A DNA stretch of 21,385 nucleotides from JBBIJO01 sp037445895. Lineage in GTDB: Bacteria > Bacteroidota > Ignavibacteria > Kapaibacteriales > UBA2268. Below the pieces are notes generated by a model. The model ran no database searches. It had not been told where the DNA came from and was given only the letters and a program-made list of their open reading frames with translations. The position numbers and the translations under genes are program-made. Positions within the stretch are counted from its first letter, which is position 1, and the number at the start of each line of letters is the position of its first letter. The stretch is from positions 1 through 21,385 of the forward strand of contig JBBIJO010000024.1 of the NCBI GenBank assembly GCA_037445895.1. The letters run 5' to 3'. Shown here piece after piece: positions 14,843-21,385 of the stretch.

Positions 14843-15757
14843 ATGAAAAGGGACTTTTTAGAAGTTCTGGATTTTACAACGGAAGAAATACTCGAGACAT
14901 TTGAACTTGCAATGAAAATGAAAGCACGCAAGGAAGATTACTATGAATCCTTGCGATACAAAACACTTGCTCTAATATTCGAAAAGCCTTCGTTGCGAAC
15001 TCGAACTTCCTTCGATGTCGGGATTCAGCAGTTGGGAGGGTTTTCGCTTTACCTTTCGCCAAACGAAATTAGTCTTGGGAAACGAGAATCTGTTTACGAT
15101 GTAGCAAAGAATCTCGAACGAATGGTCGATGGAGTAATGATACGAACCTTTGCGCATCAGATTGTTGTCGATATGGCTCGTTTTGCATCGATTCCGGTAA
15201 TTAATGGATTGACCGATTATTCACATCCTTGCCAAGCAATGGCAGATTATCTTACGATTTTGGAGAAGAAAGGGAAGATTCAAGGCTTGAAAATCGCATA
15301 CGTTGGCGATGGTAACAATGTTTCACATTCCTTAATGTTTGCTGCTGGGCGTCTTGGGGCACACATAGTTGTTGCAACTCCGCAAGGCTTCGAGCCTAAT
15401 TTATTTGCTTATCGGGATGCTGTCGAAGCTGGTAAATTGACAAACGCTATAATCGAAGTTACAAATGATGCAATCGAGGCAGTTCGAAATGCAGATGTTG
15501 TATATACCGACGTTTGGGCTTCGATGGGACAGGAGTCGGAAGCCGAGAAGCGGAAGGCAATATTCCAACCGTATCAAGTGAATAGCAAACTTTTTGGTTA
15601 TGCAAAACCCGATGCTATTTTTATGCATTGTCTTCCAGCACATCGTGGCGACGAAGTAACCGACGAGGTAATCGATTCCAGCAATTCAGTGGTTTTCGAT
15701 GAAGCCGAAAATCGTCTCCACGTTCAAAAAGCAATTATGTATAAACTTATGAAATAG
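14843..15757 (+). CDS. argF: ornithine carbamoyltransferase
   Basis: A 304-residue transcarbamylase that interconverts ornithine plus carbamoyl phosphate and citrulline plus phosphate. The carbamoyl-phosphate loop is FEKPSLRTRTSF (46-57); Leu replaces the usual Thr of STRTR, a variant tolerated in this family. HPCQAMADYLT (128-138) is the HPxQ motif. DVWASMGQE (223-231) is the ornithine-binding DxxxSMG motif, and MHCLPAHRGDEV (261-272) is the OTC-specific HCLP loop. These separate it from N-acetylornithine enzymes and from ATCase. Spacing to carbamate kinase is 10 bases and it heads a six-gene operon. It could work anabolically (arginine synthesis) or catabolically (citrulline breakdown); pairing with carbamate kinase and ornithine aminotransferase favours catabolism, but arginine deiminase is absent from the window. 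Confidence 0.95.
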   Translation: MKRDFLEVLDFTTEEILETFELAMKMKARKEDYYESLRYKTLALIFEKPSLRTRTSFDVGIQQLGGFSLYLSPNEISLGKRESVYDVAKNLERMVDGVMIRTFAHQIVVDMARFASIPVINGLTDYSHPCQAMADYLTILEKKGKIQGLKIAYVGDGNNVSHSLMFAAGRLGAHIVVATPQGFEPNLFAYRDAVEAGKLTNAIIEVTNDAIEAVRNADVVYTDVWASMGQESEAEKRKAIFQPYQVNSKLFGYAKPDAIFMHCLPAHRGDEVTDEVIDSSNSVVFDEAENRLHVQKAIMYKLMK

Positions 15758-15767
15758 AATTAATTCG

Positions 15768-16715
15768 ATGAAAATCCGCAATAAGACAGCACTTGTTGCA
15801 ATAGGTGGTAATTCGCTTATTAAAACTGGCGAGCGAGGCACATTAGAAGAGCAATACAACAATGCCCTCGAAACTGCCCGCAATATTGTAAAAATGGTTC
15901 TCGATGGGTGGAAAGTTGTTATTACTCACGGAAATGGTCCGCAAGTTGGTGCCGCATTGATTCGTTCGGAACGTGCTTCGATGGAAGTTTACACTCACAC
16001 GCTCGATATGTGTGTTGCTACAACACAGAGCGAAATTGGCTATCTTTTGCAACGAGCCTTTTACGAAGAGCTCCGTTCGATTGGTTTGCCAAATTCCGTT
16101 ACGGTTGTTCCAACAATGGTTCTAGTCGACCCAAATGACGAAGCATTTAGTAATCCTACGAAACCGATTGGTCCATTCTACGACCGTAAGACAGCCGAAA
16201 TGAAGAAAAAAACTCTCGGTTGGGACATCGTCGAAGACGCAGCACGCGGTTATCGCCGCGTTGTTCCATCGCCCGAACCATTGGATATTGTCGAAATCGA
16301 CGTAATTAAATCCCTTGTTGACCACGGTGTTATTACGATAGCGCTTGGTGGTGGAGGAATCCCTATCTTTATGCAGGATGCTAAAATAATCGGTTGCGAA
16401 GCTGTTATCGACAAAGATCGCTCTTCGGCACTACTTGCAAGCAAACTCGATGTTGACTTATTTCTGATTACTACTGCCACAGATAAAGTTTATCTCAACT
16501 TTAAAAAGCAGAATCAGAAGCCATTGGATAAAATAACGACAGACGAGATTATTCGTTATCACAAGGAAGGGCATTTCCCGCCGGGCAGTATGGGTCCAAA
16601 GATTGAGTCCGCAGTTCGTTATCTTCGAAGCAATGGGAAGTATGTGATTATTACCTCTTATGAGTATGTCGAGGAAGCTTTAAAAGGCAATGCTGGAACG
16701 CATATTCTACCATAA
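15768..16715 (+). CDS. arcC: carbamate kinase
   Basis: A 315-residue amino-acid-kinase fold enzyme that reversibly makes ATP and carbamate from carbamoyl phosphate and ADP. Motifs are LVAIGGNSL (9-17), THGNGPQVG (53-61), ALGGGGIPI, CEAVIDKDRSSALLA, LITTATDKVYLNF and FPPGSMGPKIESAVRYL, all typical of carbamate kinases; the length is the usual 310-315. It lies between the two transcarbamylase genes argF and pyrB, with gaps of 10 and 14 bases, so carbamoyl phosphate is the shared metabolite. In energy metabolism it would finish citrulline breakdown. In some hyperthermophilic archaea a carbamate-kinase-like enzyme has been proposed to feed carbamoyl phosphate to both transcarbamylases; the same could be proposed here, as inference only. 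Confidence 0.95.
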   Translation: MKIRNKTALVAIGGNSLIKTGERGTLEEQYNNALETARNIVKMVLDGWKVVITHGNGPQVGAALIRSERASMEVYTHTLDMCVATTQSEIGYLLQRAFYEELRSIGLPNSVTVVPTMVLVDPNDEAFSNPTKPIGPFYDRKTAEMKKKTLGWDIVEDAARGYRRVVPSPEPLDIVEIDVIKSLVDHGVITIALGGGGIPIFMQDAKIIGCEAVIDKDRSSALLASKLDVDLFLITTATDKVYLNFKKQNQKPLDKITTDEIIRYHKEGHFPPGSMGPKIESAVRYLRSNGKYVIITSYEYVEEALKGNAGTHILP

Positions 16716-16729
16716 ATTTGGTTACAAAA

Positions 16730-17647
16730 ATGAAAATTGAACACATAATTCAATCGCAACAGTTTACAGTTCCCTTAATTTGGGAATTATTCGAACGAAC
16801 GAAAGAGATGGAGCGAATCGTTCGGCGGGGTGGAACGCGGGACTACGAACGCTACATTATGGCTTCTCTTTTCTACGCACCTTCAACAAGGACTCGATTT
16901 TCTTTCGAATCGGCAATGTTACGCCTCGGGGGGAAAATTCTTTCGACTGAACACGCAAAAGAATTCTCGTCGGAAATTAAGGATGAGAGGCTCGAAGACA
17001 CTATTAGAATCATTGGAAATTATTGCGATTTGATTATCCTTCGCCATTCCGAAGAGGGCGGAGCCGCCCGTGCTGCAACTGTTTCGCACGTCCCAATTAT
17101 CAATGCGGGCGATGGTTCGGGTGGGCAACATCCGACCCAAGCTTTGCTCGATCTATATACAATATACAACGAACTCGGGACGCTCGACGGTTTGAAAGTA
17201 GCATTAATTGGTGCACTGGACAAAGGTAGAACCGCTCGCTCCCTTGCTTACCTTTTGAGCAAATTCGATAGAATCAAACTATTTTTCATTGCGCCGAAAG
17301 AACTCCAAATCAAACCCGATATACTCGACCATCTCGATGAAAAAGGTGTTCCTTACGAACTTTTAGATACGGCAGAGAAAATCATCAAAGAAGTAGATGT
17401 CGTTTATCAGACTCGAATCGACAAGGAACGGTTGAAAGATAAAAACTTCGACCTTTCGCTCTACAATATTACAGCAAATGTATTGAGAAGAATGAAAAAA
17501 GCTGCGATAATTATGCATCCTTTGCCACGTTCCGTTGAAATTGCCCGCGATGTCGATTCCGACTCGCGAGCCGCTTATTTCCGGCAAGCCGAAAATGGCT
17601 TATTCGTTCGTATGGCTCTAATTTCAATTGTACTCGATAAAGAATAA
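16730..17647 (+). CDS. pyrB: aspartate carbamoyltransferase catalytic chain
   Basis: ATCase makes N-carbamoyl-aspartate from aspartate and carbamoyl phosphate, the first committed step of pyrimidine synthesis. With the ATG at 16730 (a TTG at 16718 is upstream but weaker) it has 305 residues, and its active-site residues fall in the register of the E. coli catalytic chain: STRTR at 52-56, Ser80 and Lys84 of the mobile loop (SSEIKDERLEDT), Arg105, and HPTQ at 134-137. YQTRIDKER and HPLPRSVEIARDVDSDSRAA are the aspartate-side motifs, so this is ATCase and not another transcarbamylase. No regulatory chain (pyrI) or dihydroorotase gene is adjacent. Its place directly after carbamate kinase, away from other pyr genes, is unusual and suggests sharing of carbamoyl phosphate. 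Confidence 0.93.
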   Translation: MKIEHIIQSQQFTVPLIWELFERTKEMERIVRRGGTRDYERYIMASLFYAPSTRTRFSFESAMLRLGGKILSTEHAKEFSSEIKDERLEDTIRIIGNYCDLIILRHSEEGGAARAATVSHVPIINAGDGSGGQHPTQALLDLYTIYNELGTLDGLKVALIGALDKGRTARSLAYLLSKFDRIKLFFIAPKELQIKPDILDHLDEKGVPYELLDTAEKIIKEVDVVYQTRIDKERLKDKNFDLSLYNITANVLRRMKKAAIIMHPLPRSVEIARDVDSDSRAAYFRQAENGLFVRMALISIVLDKE

Positions 17648-17665
17648 CAATACAAGGTTAATATT

Positions 17666-18862
17666 ATGAGGACACAAGATTATATTGAACTCGAAAATCT
17701 TTACGGAGCCCATAACTACCGTCCCCTCGATGTAGTTATCGAAAGGGCAGAAGGTTGTTGGGTTTTCGATATTGATGGTAAAAAATACCTCGATTGTCTT
17801 GCAGCATATTCGGCTGTAAACCAAGGGCATTGTCATCCAAAAATCCTTGAAGCATTTATAAATCAAGCTTCGAAAGTTACATTGACAAGCCGAGCATTCC
17901 GAAACGACCAACTCCCGTTGCTTTATAAGCTTCTCCACGATATAACTGGCTACGATATGGCATTGCCAATGAATTCAGGCGCAGAAGCCGTCGAAACGGC
18001 AGTTAAAGCTGCAAGGAAATGGGGCTATAAAATTAAGGGTGTCTCCGATGGGCATGCAGAAATAATAGCTTGCGAGAATAATTTTCACGGACGGACCACA
18101 ACAATCATTAGCTTTTCAACGGAACCACAATATCGCGACGGGTTTTCGCCATTTACTCCGGGTTTCCCAATCGTAAAGTATGGAGATATTGCCGATTTGA
18201 AAGCAAAAATTAATGAAAACACCGTGGCTTTCCTTGTCGAGCCAATTCAGGGCGAAGCTGGAATAATAGTGCCTCCGGAGGGCTATCTTCGCGAAGCCGA
18301 TAAGATTTGCAAAGAGAATAACATTCTGTTTATTTGCGATGAAATTCAAAGCGGGCTTGGACGCAGCGGCAAACTATTCGCATATCAATACGAAGATGTG
18401 AATCCCGACTTGGTGATTATTGGTAAGGCTCTTTCGGGGGGCTTTTATCCTGTTTCGGCTGTGCTCGGACGCAAGGAAATACTTGGGGTTTTCAAACCCG
18501 GCGACCACGGTTCAACATTTGGCGGGAATCCACTCGCCGCAGCAGTTGCCCAAGCATCGCTAAAAGTTCTCATCGAAGAAAATATGATTGAAAATTCGTT
18601 CAAGCTGGGAAAATACTTCATCGACAAACTACGCCAAATTCAAAGTAAGCATATCGTCGAGGTGCGGGGAAAAGGCTTATGGATTGGGGTCGAACTCGAT
18701 GGACCAGCGCGCCCCTATTGCGAACGTTTGAAGGACGAAGGCATCCTTTGCAAAGAAACACACGACCACGTAATTCGATTCGCTCCTCCTTTGATTATTA
18801 CCGAAAACGAAATCGACTGGGCTTGTGAACGAATCAATAAAGTGATTAAATCGTTCGATTAA
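17666..18862 (+). CDS. rocD: ornithine aminotransferase
   Basis: A 398-residue PLP enzyme of the class III aminotransferases that converts ornithine and 2-oxoglutarate to glutamate-5-semialdehyde and glutamate. Subgroup features of OAT are HNYRPLDVVIERAEG near the N terminus and LAAYSAVNQGHCHPKI (45-60). PLP-site features are MNSGAEAVETAVKAARKWGY (102-121), NFHGRTT (139-145), DEIQSGLGRSGK (225-236) and GKALSGGFYPVSA, with Schiff-base Lys254. AAGG lies 8 bases before the ATG. The gap to pyrB is 18 bases and to the next gene 2 bases. It consumes the ornithine made when ArgF runs in the citrulline-degrading direction, leading to proline or glutamate. Acetylornithine aminotransferase (ArgD) is the main alternative, but the N-terminal signature argues for OAT. 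Confidence 0.92.
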   Translation: MRTQDYIELENLYGAHNYRPLDVVIERAEGCWVFDIDGKKYLDCLAAYSAVNQGHCHPKILEAFINQASKVTLTSRAFRNDQLPLLYKLLHDITGYDMALPMNSGAEAVETAVKAARKWGYKIKGVSDGHAEIIACENNFHGRTTTIISFSTEPQYRDGFSPFTPGFPIVKYGDIADLKAKINENTVAFLVEPIQGEAGIIVPPEGYLREADKICKENNILFICDEIQSGLGRSGKLFAYQYEDVNPDLVIIGKALSGGFYPVSAVLGRKEILGVFKPGDHGSTFGGNPLAAAVAQASLKVLIEENMIENSFKLGKYFIDKLRQIQSKHIVEVRGKGLWIGVELDGPARPYCERLKDEGILCKETHDHVIRFAPPLIITENEIDWACERINKVIKSFD

Positions 18863-18864
18863 CT

Positions 18865-19947
18865 ATGCACTTTAACTTGGAAAATATATCTTTCGAACAA
18901 AAGATTGGACAAATGATTATGGTTGGATTTGCGGGTTTACAACTCGACCCCAACCATAGTCTTATTTCTGCACTTCGCGATGGGCTTGTTGGTGGATTAG
19001 TGTTTTTCGATAAAGACTTCCAATCCAAACAAATTCGTAACATCGAAAGCCCACCTCAAACAAAATCCTTAATTAGCCGAATATCGTTGGTTTCGCTTTT
19101 TCCTTTGTTCTTTGCTGTTGACGAGGAGGGTGGGCAAGTTGCCCGTCTTTCTTCAAAAAACGGATTTTTCGATTTTCCTTCGCATTCGGCGCTTGGTGCA
19201 TCGAACGATTCAGCGTTCACAAGCGAAGTTGCCGAAAGCATTGCACAACTGCTCGAAGAAACTGGATTCAATGTGAATTTTGCCCCCGTGGTCGATTTGG
19301 CAATTAACCCACAAAATACTGTGATTGTTCAGAAGGAGCGAAGCTTTTCTAACAATCCCGAAGTTGTTTTTGGGCATTCTTCGGTATTTATCGAAGAGCA
19401 TATTCGAAGGAACATTCTTCCGGTTGCAAAGCATTTCCCGGGTCACGGTTCTTCGTCGATGGATTCACATTTCGGCTGGGTAGATGTTACGAAAACGTGG
19501 TCGCCGGTCGAGTTGCGACCCTACGAATTGCTTCGGAAGGAAAATCTTCTTTTTGCTGTTATGGTTGCCCATATCTACAATAAATCGTTCGATTCGAATT
19601 TTCCATCGTCGTTGTCGCACGTATGGGTCGAAGAAATTCTACGCAAAGAAATTGGTTTCTCGGGTGTTGTATTTTCCGACGACTTACAGATGAAAGCAAT
19701 TTCGGATAACTTTTCGTTCGAGGAATCAATTGAACTTGCAATCAATGCCGGTGTCGATATTTTGCTTTTTGCAAATCAACTGGATTTCGACAAAAATTTG
19801 CACAGCAAAATTCTACAAACCGTCCTACATTTAGTTGAAACAAATAAAGTTCCTAAACACAGAATAGAAGAATCGTTCTCTCGGATAAAACACGCTAAAC
19901 AAAGAATTATCGATATGTCTAACAAAAATGGTAAATGTAATGAATAA
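18865..19947 (+). CDS. nagZ: GH3 beta-N-acetylhexosaminidase (NagZ-like)
   Basis: A 360-residue glycoside hydrolase family 3 protein that removes terminal GlcNAc from muropeptides or chitooligosaccharides. It has the NagZ-subgroup motif KHFPGHGSSSMDSH (189-202), in which the Asp/His pair replaces the usual acid/base glutamate, plus FAVDEEGGQVARL (83-95), NFAPVVDL (138-145) and the nucleophile region FSDDLQM (Asp272). There is no signal peptide or lipobox, so it is probably cytoplasmic and acts in cell-wall recycling. It starts 2 bases after rocD and overlaps the following GTPase gene by 8 bases, so it is translated in the same operon as the carbamoyl-phosphate genes without an obvious metabolic link. 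Substrate is inferred from the motif. Confidence 0.9.
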   Translation: MHFNLENISFEQKIGQMIMVGFAGLQLDPNHSLISALRDGLVGGLVFFDKDFQSKQIRNIESPPQTKSLISRISLVSLFPLFFAVDEEGGQVARLSSKNGFFDFPSHSALGASNDSAFTSEVAESIAQLLEETGFNVNFAPVVDLAINPQNTVIVQKERSFSNNPEVVFGHSSVFIEEHIRRNILPVAKHFPGHGSSSMDSHFGWVDVTKTWSPVELRPYELLRKENLLFAVMVAHIYNKSFDSNFPSSLSHVWVEEILRKEIGFSGVVFSDDLQMKAISDNFSFEESIELAINAGVDILLFANQLDFDKNLHSKILQTVLHLVETNKVPKHRIEESFSRIKHAKQRIIDMSNKNGKCNE

Positions 19948-21268
19948 TCGAACAAGAGTTCTAATACTCGGCGCGGCTGGGCGCGATTTCCACAATTTCA
20001 ATGTTTTTTTTCGAAATAATTCGGATTACGAGATTATCGCTTTCACAGCAACTCAAATACCGAACATAGAAGGTAGAATCTATCCTTCGTCGCTTGCAGG
20101 TGAATTATACCCCGAAGGAATACCGATATATCCCGAAACTGATTTAGAAGAAATAATTGAAAGATACAAGATTGACGAATGTGTCCTTTCTTACAGCGAT
20201 TTGTCATACGAAACTGTTATGCATCTCGGTTCGAGAGTTTTAAAGGCGGGAGCCAAATTTTCGATGCTTGGTTCGAAGCAAACTATGTTGGAATCCTCGA
20301 AACCTATTGTGTCGATTACTGCTGTCCGAACCGGTTGCGGCAAAAGCCAAACAACGCGCGCAGTTGTAAAACTCCTACGAAATGCAGGCTATAGGGTTGT
20401 TGCCGTTCGCCATCCAATGCCTTACGGCAACATAGCAGAACAAAGGGTGCAAAGGTTTGCAACTATCGAAGATTTGCATAAATACAACTGCACAATCGAA
20501 GAGATGGAGGAATATGAACCCCACATTGCAATGGGAGGTGTTATTTATTCTGGGGTCGATTACGAAGCCATATTGCGGGAAGCCGAAAAGGAAGCCGATG
20601 TGATTGTTTGGGATGGTGGCAACAACGATATGCCATTTTACAAGCCCAATATTTCAATAGTTGTTGCGGACCCACTACGTCCAGGCCATGAAATTTCCTA
20701 TTATCCGGGCGAAGTCAATTTCCGAATGGCTGATGTCATAGTAATAAACAAAGTAGATACTGCATACCCCGAAGATGTCGATTTTGTATTGGAAAATGCT
20801 CGAACTTACAACCCGAAAGCACAAGTTATTCTTGCTGCATCGGCAATTATGGTCGAAAATCCCGATATTATCAAAGGCAAAAATGTCCTTGCAATCGAAG
20901 ATGGACCAACACTAACACACGGTGAAATGGATATCGGCGCCGGGGTAGTCGCCGCCCGCCGCTTCGGTGCAAGTTCCCTCGTTAACCCTCGACCTTATTT
21001 AGTCGGTGAACTCGTTCAAACGTTCGAAAAGTATCCCGACATAGGGACTTTACTTCCAGCAATGGGCTACGGAGAAAAACAAATGAAAGACCTCGAAGCA
21101 ACTATAAATCGAACCGATTGCGATGCTGTTGTAATAGGAACCCCAATCAATCTTGCGCGATTTATCAAAATTAATAAACCATATACACGAGTCTATTACG
21201 AACTTGCGGAAATCGGAAAGCCAAACCTTCGCGATGCCCTTTCCAAGCTCTTTCCAAACGTGAGGTGA
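19940..21268 (+). CDS. COG2403-type GTPase (cyclic 2,3-diphosphoglycerate synthetase-like)
   Basis: A 442-residue protein of the family that includes archaeal cyclic 2,3-diphosphoglycerate synthetase. The N-terminal Rossmann-like domain opens with RVLILGAAGRDFHNFNVFFR (6-25) and TATQIPNIEGRIYP. A SIMIBI-type nucleotide-binding domain follows: AVRTGCGKSQTTR (128-140) as a P-loop variant whose first position is Val rather than Gly/Ala, VIVWDGGNNDMPFYKP as the Walker B region, and VIVINKVDTA as the G4 NKxD motif. Late conserved segments are IEDGPTLTHGEMDIGAG and MGYGEKQMKDLEATIN. The ATG at 19940 matches where I recall homologues beginning (xxRVLILGAAG); ATG 19928 is the alternative. It is the last gene of the operon. 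Bacterial members have no settled function, and its tie to carbamoyl-phosphate genes here is the best clue. Confidence 0.85.
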   Translation: MNNRTRVLILGAAGRDFHNFNVFFRNNSDYEIIAFTATQIPNIEGRIYPSSLAGELYPEGIPIYPETDLEEIIERYKIDECVLSYSDLSYETVMHLGSRVLKAGAKFSMLGSKQTMLESSKPIVSITAVRTGCGKSQTTRAVVKLLRNAGYRVVAVRHPMPYGNIAEQRVQRFATIEDLHKYNCTIEEMEEYEPHIAMGGVIYSGVDYEAILREAEKEADVIVWDGGNNDMPFYKPNISIVVADPLRPGHEISYYPGEVNFRMADVIVINKVDTAYPEDVDFVLENARTYNPKAQVILAASAIMVENPDIIKGKNVLAIEDGPTLTHGEMDIGAGVVAARRFGASSLVNPRPYLVGELVQTFEKYPDIGTLLPAMGYGEKQMKDLEATINRTDCDAVVIGTPINLARFIKINKPYTRVYYELAEIGKPNLRDALSKLFPNVR

Positions 21269-21302
21269 AATCAAAATACTAAACTCTCTATCAGCTGTTA
21301 AG

Positions 21303-21329
21303 TAAAGGCACGGCGACTCCGTGCCTTTA
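21303..21329 (+). terminator. intrinsic terminator of the argF-GTPase operon
   Basis: TAAAGGCACGG / CCGTGCCTTTA forms an 11-bp stem with a CGACT loop, followed by a T-rich stretch (TTATTATCTT). It lies 34 bases after the GTPase stop. Confidence 0.88.
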
Positions 21330-21340
21330 TTATCTTAGAA

Positions 21341-21385
21341 ATGAAAACATTCTACATCGGGATTTTCAACCCAAGGACAGACCCA
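21341..21385 (+). CDS. first 15 codons of a following gene (cut by window edge)
   Basis: An ATG at 21341 opens a frame (MKTFYIGIFNPRTDP) that runs to the window edge. There is no clear ribosome-binding site and the distance to the hairpin is only 11 bases. It is too short to identify. Confidence 0.4.
   Translation, partial: MKTFYIGIFNPRTDP

Noticed and set aside
16713..16720. TAAATTTG just before pyrB as an internal promoter
   Set aside because: It overlaps the arcC stop and lies only 9 bases from the pyrB ATG, leaving almost no leader. Probably chance in AT-rich DNA.
16730..17647. YgeW-like or N-acetylornithine carbamoyltransferase
   Set aside because: STRTR, Ser80, Lys84, Arg105, HPTQ and HPLPR fall in E. 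coli ATCase register, and the aspartate-side motif is intact.
14843..18862. A complete arginine deiminase pathway
   Set aside because: No arginine deiminase (arcA) is present in the window, and pyrB is not part of that pathway. Only the OTC and carbamate kinase steps are seen.
1..21385. CRISPR array, insertion sequence, phage or attachment site
   Set aside because: I saw no regularly spaced direct repeats, no transposase or integrase motif and no terminal inverted repeats. The lone tRNA gene shows no duplicated 3' end nearby.

Overview
The window looks like a chromosomal segment from a bacterium of the Bacteroidota / Chlorobi-Ignavibacteria-Kapabacteria side of the FCB group. Three things seen in the sequence point there: repeated TAATTTTG (TAnnTTTG) promoter-like octamers just upstream of most transcription units, a secreted protein whose end resembles a type IX secretion sorting domain, and an IgGFc-binding-type surface protein. 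The DNA is moderately AT-rich. Codon use is distinctive: CGA and TCG are frequent, and codons before GAN codons strongly prefer a final C, so YCGA is everywhere. The taxon is inference.

Layout. 1-640 is the C-terminal part of a GT4 glycosyltransferase (+). 665-736 is tRNA-Lys(TTT) (-). 996-1223 is a small glutamine-rich protein (+). 5674-1279 is a three-gene minus-strand operon: a secreted protein with a probable T9SS tail, an 803-residue IgGFc-binding/beta-barrel fusion, and an L-2-hydroxyglutarate oxidase-like flavoprotein. 9122-5804 is a gatE-gatD operon (-) for the archaeal-type Glu-tRNA(Gln) amidotransferase, very unusual in a bacterium. 9543-11660 holds an APC amino-acid permease and a YciO-type Sua5 protein (+), ending in a strong hairpin shared with a converging ECF sigma factor (12296-11739, -). 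14219-12567 is urocanate hydratase (-). After about 620 bases without a convincing gene, 14843-21268 is a tight six-gene operon (+): ornithine carbamoyltransferase, carbamate kinase, aspartate carbamoyltransferase, ornithine aminotransferase, a GH3 beta-N-acetylhexosaminidase and a COG2403-type GTPase, closed by a hairpin terminator. The first codons of another gene end the window.

How the genes fit together. The last operon puts a carbamoyl-phosphate maker or user (carbamate kinase) between the two classic carbamoyl-phosphate-consuming transcarbamylases and adds ornithine aminotransferase. It links citrulline/ornithine, pyrimidine synthesis, ATP and glutamate semialdehyde. Urocanate hydratase and the amino-acid permease add to an amino-acid-using theme. 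GatDE would supply Gln-tRNA(Gln) by the indirect route, if this genome lacks GlnRS and has a non-discriminating GluRS; neither can be judged here. The best candidates for something undescribed are the bacterial GatDE operon and the transcarbamylase-kinase cluster with its GTPase.
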